The notes under the pieces were generated by a model that saw only the letters and a program-made list of their open reading frames with translations, did not search any database and was not told where the DNA came from. The position numbers and the translations under genes are program-made. 6,649 bases of DNA, taken from contig DAOUAJ010000009.1 in NCBI GenBank assembly GCA_034433615.1, positions 1 through 6,649 on the forward strand, read 5' to 3'. This document shows, in pieces, positions 1-5,605 of the stretch (position 1 is its first letter; each line of letters begins with the position of its first letter). This DNA comes from DAOUAJ01 sp034433615. Lineage in GTDB: Bacteria > Chloroflexota > Anaerolineae > DUEN01.

Positions 1-128
1 CCACCGCCGCCAGCCAGCAAGCTCCACCGCAGGCTGAAGCCAGGCGAAATTTGAGCCAGGGCCACGCTACCCAGCAACAAGGCTCCCAGCAAAGCCAGGA
101 GGGGCAAGGATAGCTTGCGCCGGTTCAT
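1..128 (-). CDS. Secreted protein, N-terminal part only (cut by window edge)
   Basis: Reading the minus strand from the ATG at 128 gives 42 codons, open to the window edge. The product starts M-N-R-R-K, continues with a Leu/Ala-rich hydrophobic stretch (residues 6-24) and has a likely signal peptidase I site V-A-L-A|Q near residue 25. The mature part begins ISPGFSLRWSLLAGGG. A short aromatic strand followed by a Gly run just after the signal peptide is, to my knowledge, common in Chloroflexota surface proteins of the 'DLSWxTxxGGG' type, but too little is visible to name a family. A second in-frame ATG lies at 134. AAAGAG sits at a better distance from the ATG at 128, so I prefer that start. 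The gene begins about 40 bases after the stop of the fibre-like gene on the same strand, so the two may be co-transcribed. A 5-bp hairpin (144-156) without a T tract lies between them and does not look like a terminator. Confidence 0.55.
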   Translation of the reverse strand, partial: MNRRKLSLPLLALLGALLLGSVALAQISPGFSLRWSLLAGGG

Positions 129-168
129 GATCATCCACTCTTTGCCGGAGGCCGGCGGAACGGGCGAC

Positions 169-1224
169 TTATGGCGCCTCTCCGAGGAGATAACGGATCA
201 CCGCACCCTTGATTTTGAGGTTGCCGCCATCCCACGCCGGGCAAAAGGCATATATCAGGTAGCTGTACGCCAGGTTGTCAATGGTTGCGCTGGAGATGGT
301 CGTGTCGGTTTCGCTCATGTATCCAGGAGCGCCCGAGGAGGAGACCCGGGCCATGGTCGAGTAGCCGCCGCTCATTCCTTGCAAATCCAAAGACACGGTC
401 ATGTCGCTGCTCGAGGTGTCGTAGAAAAAGACTCTGAATTCGGTGACCACAGCTCCGTGGGGCAGGTGGACGGGGGCCACGAGCGCGCCACTGCCGGAGA
501 TGATGTAGGCGCCACCGTTGCCATAGGTGTTGAAGTAGTCCACGTTGCTGCCGGGGACAAAACCTTCACCCCCGACGACGAAGTACTGGGTGCGAGGAGA
601 TGTGTAGATAATCCTGGGCACTGTCAACGGGCCGCTCATCGTGTCGCCACTGGCGTTAACGAAACGGCCGTCGGATTCGCCCTCGGTGTAGTAGCGGTCG
701 TCATGCAGGTGGTTGGTGGGCGCAAAGGCACTGGCATCCTGGCCGTCCAGCTTGTCGGCGTCCAGGCCGGAGCCAGGCCCATCGTTGCTGAGGACTGTGG
801 GCACGATTTCGTCGTCACGTGCGATGGCGGGGTCAATACGCGGCGCGGCCACCGTGCCTGAGGTAATCTCCGCGCCGCTATGTTCGTGGACGGCGCGCGC
901 GAAGGCACCGGGGGGAAAGCCACCCAATTCGTTGGCCTGATTGGCGTGCTGACTGTGCAGGGCGTAGGGGCTGTGGGCGATGCGCTGGCGCGGCGTGGCT
1001 TCAGGGTCGGCACCAACAGTCACTCCCAGCCACAACGCCTGGCCGTTGAAGATGCCCGGGTCCAAAGCGGCTGTATCGCCCAACAGGACACTGAACAGGC
1101 CGTTGGTCACGGCCACACTTTTGGTCTCTGACCAAAGGGGGTTACCTCCAGTTTCCACGTTGTAGATGCAGCCAACGTCATCGTCTCCGCCCCGCCTGTC
1201 GGCTTCTACTGGCCGCCGGGGCAT
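169..1224 (-). CDS. Tail-fibre-like, beta-rich surface protein, 5' end probably degraded
   Basis: This is an open frame of 351 codons ending in TAA at 171-169. Residues 20-90 carry a recognisable secreted-protein module: IYNVETGGNPLWSE, then VTNGLFSVLLGD, LWLGVTVGADPE and TPRQRI..SPYA. A linker follows with DADKLDGQDASAFAP (about 155-169) and then phage-fibre-like motifs HLHDDRYYTEGESDGRF and NASGDTMSG (172-198). The last 150 residues are rich in Gly, Ser, Thr and aromatics and look like an all-beta domain. I infer an extracellular or surface role, perhaps adhesion; no catalytic motif is seen. The ATG at 1224 has no good ribosome binding site, and residues 1-18 are charged and unlike the family. 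A signal peptide and the usual 'YQGRLTD...' stretch would be expected before IYNVETGG. The sequence just upstream contains that stretch in broken frames (separate entry), so the gene may be a pseudogene or carry sequencing errors. The neighbouring secreted protein gene follows on the same strand. Confidence 0.6.
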   Translation of the reverse strand: MPRRPVEADRRGGDDDVGCIYNVETGGNPLWSETKSVAVTNGLFSVLLGDTAALDPGIFNGQALWLGVTVGADPEATPRQRIAHSPYALHSQHANQANELGGFPPGAFARAVHEHSGAEITSGTVAAPRIDPAIARDDEIVPTVLSNDGPGSGLDADKLDGQDASAFAPTNHLHDDRYYTEGESDGRFVNASGDTMSGPLTVPRIIYTSPRTQYFVVGGEGFVPGSNVDYFNTYGNGGAYIISGSGALVAPVHLPHGAVVTEFRVFFYDTSSSDMTVSLDLQGMSGGYSTMARVSSSGAPGYMSETDTTISSATIDNLAYSYLIYAFCPAWDGGNLKIKGAVIRYLLGEAP

Positions 1225-1242
1225 CTGTACCTGTCGCTGGTG
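1172..1242 (-). pseudogene. Frameshifted remnant of the 5' end of the fibre-like gene
   Basis: Proteins of this type normally read roughly YQGRLTD-x-GG-x-P-x-GTYTMTF-x-IYNVETGG. On the minus strand the pieces occur in order but in shifting frames. Bases 1242-1231 read H-Q-R-Q (compare Y-Q-G-R). Bases 1229-1221 read T-D-A. Then come G-G-Q, an in-frame TAG (1208-1206) and KPTGGAETMTL (1205-1173), which lines up with the 'P-x-GTYTMTF' segment. Restoring one base near 1172 would join MTF directly to GCIYNVETGG of the downstream frame. At least two indels and one stop are needed to explain the region. The comparison rests on my memory of the family, not on an alignment. No signal peptide is recognisable further upstream, so similarity appears to end at about 1242. 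Confidence 0.4.
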
Positions 1243-1272
1243 CTAACATTTGACTGACCTTAGCATCAAATG
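1241..1272. repeat. Interleaved inverted repeats (A-B-A'-B' order)
   Basis: TGCTAA (1241-1246) is followed directly by CATTTGA (1247-1253). After six bases come TTAGCA (1260-1265), the exact reverse complement of the first block, and then TCAAATG (1266-1272), the exact reverse complement of the second. The blocks are therefore paired in the order A B A' B', not nested as in a simple hairpin. With no bases between A and B or between A' and B', a full pseudoknot seems sterically unlikely. Alternative hairpins or a rearranged palindrome are more plausible. The repeat sits where similarity to the fibre-like family ends. Confidence 0.5.
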
Positions 1273-1409
1273 GGTCAATTTGGGCGAGAGATTGAATTGC
1301 TCACGTCTGGCGACGTGTGCTCCACCTCCTCCAAGAGCGGTCTTCACAGCCCCGATCGTACCAAATAGCGCCAATAAGACCTCCGGGGTCTCTCCCACGC
1401 GAGCAAAGC

Positions 1410-1438
1410 TTGCGTCAGTGTGGGGGATGCGCTATAAT
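1410..1438 (+). promoter_or_regulatory. Sigma70-like promoter
   Basis: The -10 box TATAAT (1433-1438) is a perfect consensus match. It lies exactly 17 bases downstream of TTGCGT (1410-1415), which keeps the TTG of the -35 consensus. Transcription would begin near 1445. In a GC-rich region a perfect TATAAT with ideal spacing is unlikely to be chance. It would transcribe the small ORF at 1467, the hairpin at 1573-1605 and probably the transporter operon beginning at 1883. Confidence 0.6.
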
Positions 1439-1466
1439 GACAATGCAGTCGTAAAGGTATATTGCC

Positions 1467-1556
1467 ATGCTTCTGCCGATGGTGCCTACCTGGCTGAAAC
1501 CGGTCGCACCCCTGGTCAGTGAAAGCGTGAAGGCCCTTGGCTTCTCTGAAGCCTGA
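1467..1556 (+). CDS. Possible 29-residue leader peptide or small protein
   Basis: The ATG at 1467 opens 29 codons ending in TGA at 1554-1556. AAAGG (1453-1457) lies nine bases before the ATG, and the promoter at 1410-1438 would give a 5' untranslated region of only about 22 bases. The peptide begins MLLPMVPTWLKPVAPLV and ends in ALGFSEA. It is rich in Pro, Val and Leu, with one Trp and two Lys, and shows no clear signal peptide or membrane segment. A small hairpin, GGCTTC-TCT-GAAGCC (1539-1553), covers its last codons, and a 15-bp hairpin starts 17 bases after the stop. The order promoter, short ORF, hairpin resembles a leader-peptide unit ahead of the transporter. I do not recognise the peptide. 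At this length an open frame can occur by chance, so the call rests on the promoter and RBS placement. Confidence 0.35.
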   Translation: MLLPMVPTWLKPVAPLVSESVKALGFSEA

Positions 1557-1572
1557 TGCAATCCTGACGCAA

Positions 1573-1605
1573 AGGTGACTGGCACTTATCAAGTGCTGGT
1601 CACCT
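1573..1605 (+). promoter_or_regulatory. 15-bp RNA hairpin in the leader
   Basis: AGGTGACTGGCACTT (1573-1587) can pair along its whole length with AAGTGCTGGTCACCT (1591-1605) across the loop ATC. Thirteen pairs are Watson-Crick and two adjacent pairs are U-G and G-U wobbles. The wobbles pair only in the plus-strand transcript; the minus-strand RNA would have two A-C mismatches. This suggests a structure used in RNA from the plus strand. No T run follows, so it is not a standard intrinsic terminator. It could be an attenuator, a stabilising element or the core of a structured leader. Confidence 0.55.
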
Positions 1606-1658
1606 GAAATCGGTAAGTATAGGGATGAACCTGATGATGACGCTTCCCGGCCCCGACC

Positions 1659-1670
1659 GATGTTAACATC
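1659..1670. promoter_or_regulatory. Perfect 12-bp palindrome, candidate operator
   Basis: GATGTTAACATC is identical to its own reverse complement. Palindromes centred on GTTAAC with A/T-rich cores are typical of dimeric repressor sites, but no regulator gene lies in the window and the family cannot be named. It lies downstream of the only good promoter and 213 bases before the start codon of the binding protein, so a role as operator is only a possibility. Confidence 0.25.
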
Positions 1671-1837
1671 CTTCACTTCTGGCGCTGATCCGCCAACGCC
1701 TAATCCTTTAGCAAATTGAGCCGTGGGTCGTATGGAAAGGACGCCTCATCGGCTCTTTTCATGCCAGGTTTCGCGCATCTTTTGTGTAGGAGGTGTCCAA
1801 GAGCCAATTCGAGCGTGTTCTTTTTCTGGCGATGTTC

Positions 1838-1858
1838 GGTTAGTGACCATCGCTAACC
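1838..1858 (+). promoter_or_regulatory. Hairpin just upstream of the lipoprotein RBS
   Basis: GGTTAGTGA (1838-1846) pairs with TCGCTAACC (1850-1858) around the loop CCA, giving nine pairs including one U-G wobble that again pairs only in plus-strand RNA. It ends 12 bases before the AGGAGG ribosome binding site (1871-1876). It may protect the 5' end of the message or influence translation start. No T run follows, so it is not a terminator. Confidence 0.4.
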
Positions 1859-1870
1859 CTACAGACAGTG

Positions 1871-1876
1871 AGGAGG
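1871..1876 (+). promoter_or_regulatory. RBS that fixes the start of the binding protein
   Basis: AGGAGG lies six bases before the ATG at 1883. An in-frame GTG exists at 1868, but starting there would place this Shine-Dalgarno sequence inside the gene and put five residues before a normal signal peptide. The ATG is therefore the start. Confidence 0.85.
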
Positions 1877-1882
1877 CTAAAC

Positions 1883-3880
1883 ATGCAGAAGCGACTTTTC
1901 TCGCTCATGACCATTCTTGTCGTCTTGTCGCTGGTGGTGACCGCGTGCGCCGGTCCCCAGGCACCTACGCCGGCCCCGGAAGTCCCCAAGGCCGCCGAGC
2001 CGACGCCCACGCCCGTACCCGAGAAGCCCACTCCGACACCGGCTCCTGTCGCGGCCGCGTTGGGGAGCGAGGGTAATCCCATCAAGCTCGTGTGGGTGCC
2101 CTCCGGCGATACCCAGCAGATCCTGGCCGGGGCGGAGAAGCTGGACGCGCTGCTGACCAAGCAGGGTATATACGTGAAATCCTCCGTGGCCACCAGCTAC
2201 GCAGCCGCCATCGAAGCGTTGTGCGCGGGCCAGGTAGATGCCGCCGCCCTGGCTACCCTCTCCTACGTCCTGGCCCACGATAAGTGCGGCGCCGAGGTCA
2301 TCGTCAACTCCATCCGCCGCGGCAGTGCCACGTACAACGGCCAGATCATCGTCCGGGCGGACAGCGGCATTAACACCGTGGCTGAGCTGAAGGGCAAGAA
2401 GTTCGCCTTCACCGACCCGGCCTCTACTTCGGGCTACCTGTACGCGGTGGCGTTGCTCAAGGCCAACGGCGTAGACCCGGCCAAGGACCTGGCGGAGGCC
2501 GTCTTCGCGGGTTCTCACAACGCGGCCGCGCTGGCGGTGTACAACGGCCAGGTGGATGCAGCAGCCACCTACGTAGACGTGCGCAGCAGCCTGGAGACGA
2601 CCTTCGCTGACATCAAGGACAAGACGAAGGTCATCGCCCAGACCGAGCCCATCCCCAACGATACCATCACCGTGCGCAAGGATATGCCGGCCGACATCAA
2701 GGAGAAGTTCAAGCAAGCATTGCTGGCGGTGATGGAGACTGAGGAAGGCAAGCAGGCTGGCTACGAGATCTACGAATGGGACGGCCTGGCCGAGAGCAAC
2801 GATGCCCTGTTCGAACCGGTGCGGGTAGCCGCGGCGGCGCTCGGCATCGAGTTGCAGAACTGGAAGGGGGTCAGCGTCCCTTACAGGGTCGGCCAGGTGA
2901 CGGACATGGGTGGCATTGACGATAAGAGCTTCAATGCCACAGCGTGGAAGGGGATCCAGGACGCCATGACCAGGCTCGGGGTCGAAGGCAAGTACCTGGA
3001 ATCCCAGCAGCAAGCCGACTATGCCAAGAACATCCAGCAGTTCCTGGGGGAGAAACTGGACCTGATCGTCACCGTTGGTTTCCTGCTGGGGGTGGATACG
3101 GCCAAGGCGGCTATCGCCAACCCGGGCCAGAAGTTCGCCATCGTGGACTACTCTTACCCCGACTGTTGGCCTGGAGCGGAGCCTGGCAAGGATTGTGGTT
3201 CGGACAAGGCGTTGGACAACGTGCTGGGCCTGACCTTCGCCACGGACGAAGCGGCGTTCCTGGCCGGGTATCTGGCGGCTGGGATGACGAAGACAGGCAA
3301 GGTCGGCACTTTTGGTGGCATCAAGATCCCGCCAGTGACGATCTTCATGAAGGGGTTCGAGGCTGGTGTCAAGTATTACAACCAGAAGCACGGGACCAAC
3401 GTGGAGGTGCTGGGCTGGGAGACGGCCAAGGACGAAGGGCTGTTCACCGGCAATTTCGAGTCCACAGATGACGGGCGGCGGTTCGCCGAGTCCCTCATGG
3501 ACGAGGGGGCCGACATCATCCTGCCGGTAGCGGGTCCGGTCGGCCTGGGCTCGGCGGCTGCCTGCAAGGAGCGAGGCACCATGCTCATCGGAGTGGACAC
3601 CGACTGGTACATCTCTGCTCCCGAGTTCAAGGAGGTCTACCTCACCAGCATCCTGAAGAACATGGATGTGGCGGTGTTCGACGCCATCAGGGCGGTGACG
3701 AGAGGAACCTTCAAGGGCGGTACGTACCTTGGTACGCTGGCGAACAACGGCGTGGGGATCGCCCCGTTCCATGAGTTCGAGGACAAGGTGCCTGCCGAGC
3801 TGAAGGCTGAGATCGAACAGGCCAGGAAAGACCTGATCGAAGGTAAGATCACCGTAGAGGGTGTGTTAAAAGGTCAGTAA
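1883..3880 (+). CDS. Two-domain solute-binding lipoprotein: PhnD-like domain fused to BMP/PnrA-like domain
   Basis: This 665-residue extracytoplasmic lipoprotein is the binding component of the ABC importer encoded downstream. Residues 1-21 are a signal peptide ending in lipobox V-T-A-C, with Cys22 as lipid anchor. Residues 24-58 are a Pro/Thr-rich tether. Residues 66-327 are PhnD-like (phosphate/phosphite/phosphonate-binding type): FAFTDPASTSGYL (174-186) holds the S-T-S loop that grips the phosphonate group in this family, with GSHNAALAV-like GSHNAA (210-215) and IPNDTITVRKDMP (257-269) also present. Residues 334-665 form a complete BMP domain: GQVTDMGGIDDKSFN (337-351), IVDY (420-423), GADIILPVAG (542-551), GVDTDW (570-575), TSILKNMDVAVF (588-599). 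Cys pairs 114/135 and 428/438 may form disulfides. BMP proteins are usually about half this length and bind nucleosides. The frame is open across the junction (about 2862-2882), without linker or stop. The downstream genes match the BMP half only. The two families are clear; the ligand of the PhnD half is unknown. Confidence 0.92.
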   Translation: MQKRLFSLMTILVVLSLVVTACAGPQAPTPAPEVPKAAEPTPTPVPEKPTPTPAPVAAALGSEGNPIKLVWVPSGDTQQILAGAEKLDALLTKQGIYVKSSVATSYAAAIEALCAGQVDAAALATLSYVLAHDKCGAEVIVNSIRRGSATYNGQIIVRADSGINTVAELKGKKFAFTDPASTSGYLYAVALLKANGVDPAKDLAEAVFAGSHNAAALAVYNGQVDAAATYVDVRSSLETTFADIKDKTKVIAQTEPIPNDTITVRKDMPADIKEKFKQALLAVMETEEGKQAGYEIYEWDGLAESNDALFEPVRVAAAALGIELQNWKGVSVPYRVGQVTDMGGIDDKSFNATAWKGIQDAMTRLGVEGKYLESQQQADYAKNIQQFLGEKLDLIVTVGFLLGVDTAKAAIANPGQKFAIVDYSYPDCWPGAEPGKDCGSDKALDNVLGLTFATDEAAFLAGYLAAGMTKTGKVGTFGGIKIPPVTIFMKGFEAGVKYYNQKHGTNVEVLGWETAKDEGLFTGNFESTDDGRRFAESLMDEGADIILPVAGPVGLGSAAACKERGTMLIGVDTDWYISAPEFKEVYLTSILKNMDVAVFDAIRAVTRGTFKGGTYLGTLANNGVGIAPFHEFEDKVPAELKAEIEQARKDLIEGKITVEGVLKGQ

Positions 3881-3901
3881 CGCCGCTTTCTAGTTGGTTA
3901 A

Positions 3902-3992
3902 CGCAGGTCGCAGGTCGCAGGTTCCAGGTTACAACTTGCGATCTGTGACCTGTGACCTGTGACTTGAGACCTGCGACCTGAGCCCTGCGACC
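3902..3992. repeat. 7-bp tandem repeat with inverted arms in the gene spacer
   Basis: Thirteen 7-base units fill most of the spacer between the lipoprotein and ATPase genes. The left arm is CGCAGGT three times (3902-3922), then TCCAGGT and TACAACT. The right arm runs in the opposite sense: TGCGATC, TGTGACC twice, TGTGACT, TGAGACC, TGCGACC, TGAGCCC, TGCGACC. Because ACCTGCG is the reverse complement of CGCAGGT, the arms can fold into an imperfect long hairpin; 3902-3922 pairs with bases in about 3970-3990 with three mismatches. The last partial unit runs into GGGAG (3994-3998), the ribosome binding site of the next gene. A hairpin here could lower ATPase expression relative to the binding protein or protect the upstream message. 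It is not a CRISPR array: the units are too short and there are no spacers. Confidence 0.75.
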
Positions 3993-4004
3993 TGGGAGAA
4001 CTTC

Positions 4005-5576
4005 ATGCCACCTGTCCTGGAACTGCATGGCATTACCAAAGCTTTCCCTGGCGTATTGGCCAACGATCACATTGACCTGACCCTGGAGGAGGGGGAGATC
4101 CACGCCCTCCTGGGCGAGAATGGGGCGGGCAAGACTACCTTAGTAAATATCCTTTACGGGCTGTACCGACCGGATGAAGGCCGCATCCTGATTCGAGGCA
4201 AGGAGGTGGAAATCCACAGCCCCAGCGGCGCTATCGCCCAGGGGATCGGCATGGTTCACCAACACTTCATGCTCGTCCCGGTCATGACTGTTACCGAGAA
4301 TGTCATGCTGGGCGTGGAATCCACCCGTAGAGGAGTTTTCCTAGACCGAACCCAGGTGGCCCGGCGCATCCGGGAAATCTCCCAGCAGTATGGCTTACAG
4401 GTGGATCCGGATGCCTACATCAAAGACCTCCCAGTTGGAGTGCAACAGCGGGTGGAGATCATCAAAGTCCTCTACCGCCAGGCCGACATTCTCATCCTGG
4501 ATGAGCCCACCGCCGTCCTGACCCCCCAGGAAGTGGAGGAGCTTTTCAAGGTGTTACGCTCCCTGGCCTCCCAGGGCAAGTCTATCATTTTCATCACTCA
4601 TAAACTGAAAGAGGTCATGGCTTTGGCTGACCGCATTACAGTGTTGCGGAACGGCCGGGTAGTGGGCACGGTGGCTCCGCGCGAGACCACCCAGGCCAGG
4701 TTGGCGGCGATGATGGTAGGGCGCGAGGTGAACCTGGTAGTACGCAAGAAGCCGGCCTCCCCAGATGGGGTAGTGTTGGAGGTAAAAGACCTATACGTGC
4801 AGGATGAGCGCCAGAACCTGATGGTGCGAGGGGTCTCTTTTGAGGTACGGGCAGGAGAGATATTGGGTGTTGCTGGAGTGCAAGGCAATGGGCAGACGGA
4901 GCTGGTGCACGCCCTCACCGGGTTGTGTCCGGCGATCGGCGGCGAGATTCGCATCCTGGGGACGCCCATCAACCGTGCCTCCCCTCGTCAGATCCTGGAG
5001 AAAGGGGTAGCCCATGTGCCGGAGGATCGTCAACGGCACGGTCTGGTCCTCAGCTTCCCAGTTCATGATAACCTGGTACTGTGCTCGTACTATCTGCCTC
5101 CTTTTGCCAGAGGCATCGCGATTCAGGAACAATCGGTTATCGCCACAGCCTCGAAGCTGATAGAGCAGTTCGACGTGCGCACGCCCAGTGCATTCGTACC
5201 CGTGTCCACCCTCTCCGGCGGCAACCAGCAAAAGGTGATCGTGGCCCGAGAGTTCTCCCGCCCCATCAAGCTGCTCATCGCTTCCCAGCCCACCCGTGGC
5301 CTGGATGTGGGCTCCATCGAGTATATCCACACGCGTATTGTCGAGAAGCGGGACGAAGGGGCGGCTGTGCTCCTGGTCTCTCCAGAATTAGACGAGATCA
5401 TTGCCCTGTCTGATCGCATCGCCGTGATGTATAAGGGCCAGATTGTAGACATCGTGCCAGCGGCGGGGGTCAACAAGGAGTATCTGGGTTTGCTGATGGC
5501 CGGGGTCAAGCCGGCCGAGGCTGTTGTAGCAGCTCCGCCGTCCCCCAGGGAGATCGAAGTTGAGCGGGTGTTCTAA
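4005..5576 (+). CDS. Nucleoside/sugar-type ABC importer ATPase, two ABC domains
   Basis: This 523-residue cytoplasmic ATPase belongs to the RbsA/MglA architecture used by BMP-type nucleoside importers such as YufO, and its length is normal for the family. The first domain (about 5-240) has Walker A GENGAGKTT (37-45), Q-loop Gln86 in MVHQHFML, signature LPVGVQQRVEI (142-152), Walker B DILILDEPT (161-169) with Glu167, and H-loop His199. The second domain (about 256-500) is degenerate in the way usual for this family: GVQGNGQTEL (291-300) replaces Walker A, the signature LSGGNQQK (403-410) is intact, the Walker B end reads ASQPTRGLDVG (426-436) without the catalytic Glu, and Ser459 stands at the H-loop. 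Only the first site should hydrolyse ATP. The start ATG follows GGGAG (3994-3998) by six bases. It is cotranscribed with the binding protein upstream, and the permease starts 38 bases after its stop. The ASQPT variant fits nucleoside-type ATPases better than ribose-type ones. Confidence 0.96.
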   Translation: MPPVLELHGITKAFPGVLANDHIDLTLEEGEIHALLGENGAGKTTLVNILYGLYRPDEGRILIRGKEVEIHSPSGAIAQGIGMVHQHFMLVPVMTVTENVMLGVESTRRGVFLDRTQVARRIREISQQYGLQVDPDAYIKDLPVGVQQRVEIIKVLYRQADILILDEPTAVLTPQEVEELFKVLRSLASQGKSIIFITHKLKEVMALADRITVLRNGRVVGTVAPRETTQARLAAMMVGREVNLVVRKKPASPDGVVLEVKDLYVQDERQNLMVRGVSFEVRAGEILGVAGVQGNGQTELVHALTGLCPAIGGEIRILGTPINRASPRQILEKGVAHVPEDRQRHGLVLSFPVHDNLVLCSYYLPPFARGIAIQEQSVIATASKLIEQFDVRTPSAFVPVSTLSGGNQQKVIVAREFSRPIKLLIASQPTRGLDVGSIEYIHTRIVEKRDEGAAVLLVSPELDEIIALSDRIAVMYKGQIVDIVPAAGVNKEYLGLLMAGVKPAEAVVAAPPSPREIEVERVF

Positions 5577-5577
5577 A

Positions 5578-5605
5578 ACGTAATGCGTAAAGCGTAAAAC
5601 GTCGG
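5578..5605 (+). repeat. Short 7-bp tandem repeat in the second gene spacer
   Basis: The spacer after the ATPase stop reads ACGTAAT, GCGTAAA, GCGTAAA, ACGTCGG, that is about four units of the pattern RCGTAAA. The last unit overlaps the GGAGG ribosome binding site (5604-5608). The period matches that of the other spacer (7 bases) but the sequence is unrelated. Unlike the first spacer it has no inverted arm. Confidence 0.5.

Larger units (their letters stand above)
1225..1882. other. Long spacer between divergent units, possible leader region
   Basis: These 658 bases separate the minus-strand surface-protein genes from the plus-strand transporter operon and hold no gene of normal size. From 1273 to about 1405 I see nothing I can support. 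The rest holds a strong -10/-35 pair, a possible 29-codon ORF, hairpins at 1539-1553, 1573-1605 and 1838-1858, and a 12-bp palindrome at 1659-1670, each listed separately where supported. If the promoter at 1410-1438 drives the transporter operon, the mRNA leader would be nearly 440 bases long. That is long enough for a riboswitch or attenuator, but I could not match it to a known riboswitch class. No convincing promoter was found closer to the operon or on the minus strand. Confidence 0.5.

Noticed and set aside
115..861. 248-codon plus-strand open frame over the fibre-like gene
   Set aside because: It is antisense to a frame with clear protein motifs and has no motif or RBS of its own.
1241..1272. 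H-type pseudoknot
   Set aside because: The block order fits, but there are no linker bases to cross the two stems, so a full pseudoknot is sterically unlikely.
1565..1573. TGACGCAAA, reminiscent of the c-di-GMP-I (GEMM) riboswitch core
   Set aside because: The other conserved GEMM blocks (CACGCA...GGCAAACC and the receptor segment) are missing, and the following long hairpin does not match the aptamer fold.
1573..1610. Intrinsic terminator
   Set aside because: The stem is strong, but the downstream bases GAAATCGG contain no T run.
1626..1650. GAACCTGATGATGACG followed by CTTCCC, reminiscent of a TPP riboswitch
   Set aside because: The rest of the thiamine aptamer (CTGAGA block and matching stems) is not found upstream at a sensible distance.
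1868..1882. GTG start adding five residues to the binding protein
   Set aside because: It would place the AGGAGG Shine-Dalgarno sequence inside the coding region; the ATG at 1883 is well placed.
1877..3772. 631-codon open frame on the minus strand
   Set aside because: It lies antisense to the lipoprotein gene, has no recognisable domains and shows the His/Arg/Gly-rich composition of an antisense shadow in GC-rich DNA.
3902..3992. Repeat array as a possible CRISPR
   Set aside because: Units are 7 bases, contiguous and without unique spacers, and no cas gene is present.
4875..5385. Degenerate nucleotide site in the second ABC domain of the ATPase
   Set aside because: Loss of the Walker A Lys, catalytic Glu and H-loop His in the second domain is normal for RbsA/MglA/YufO-type ATPases and is not novel.
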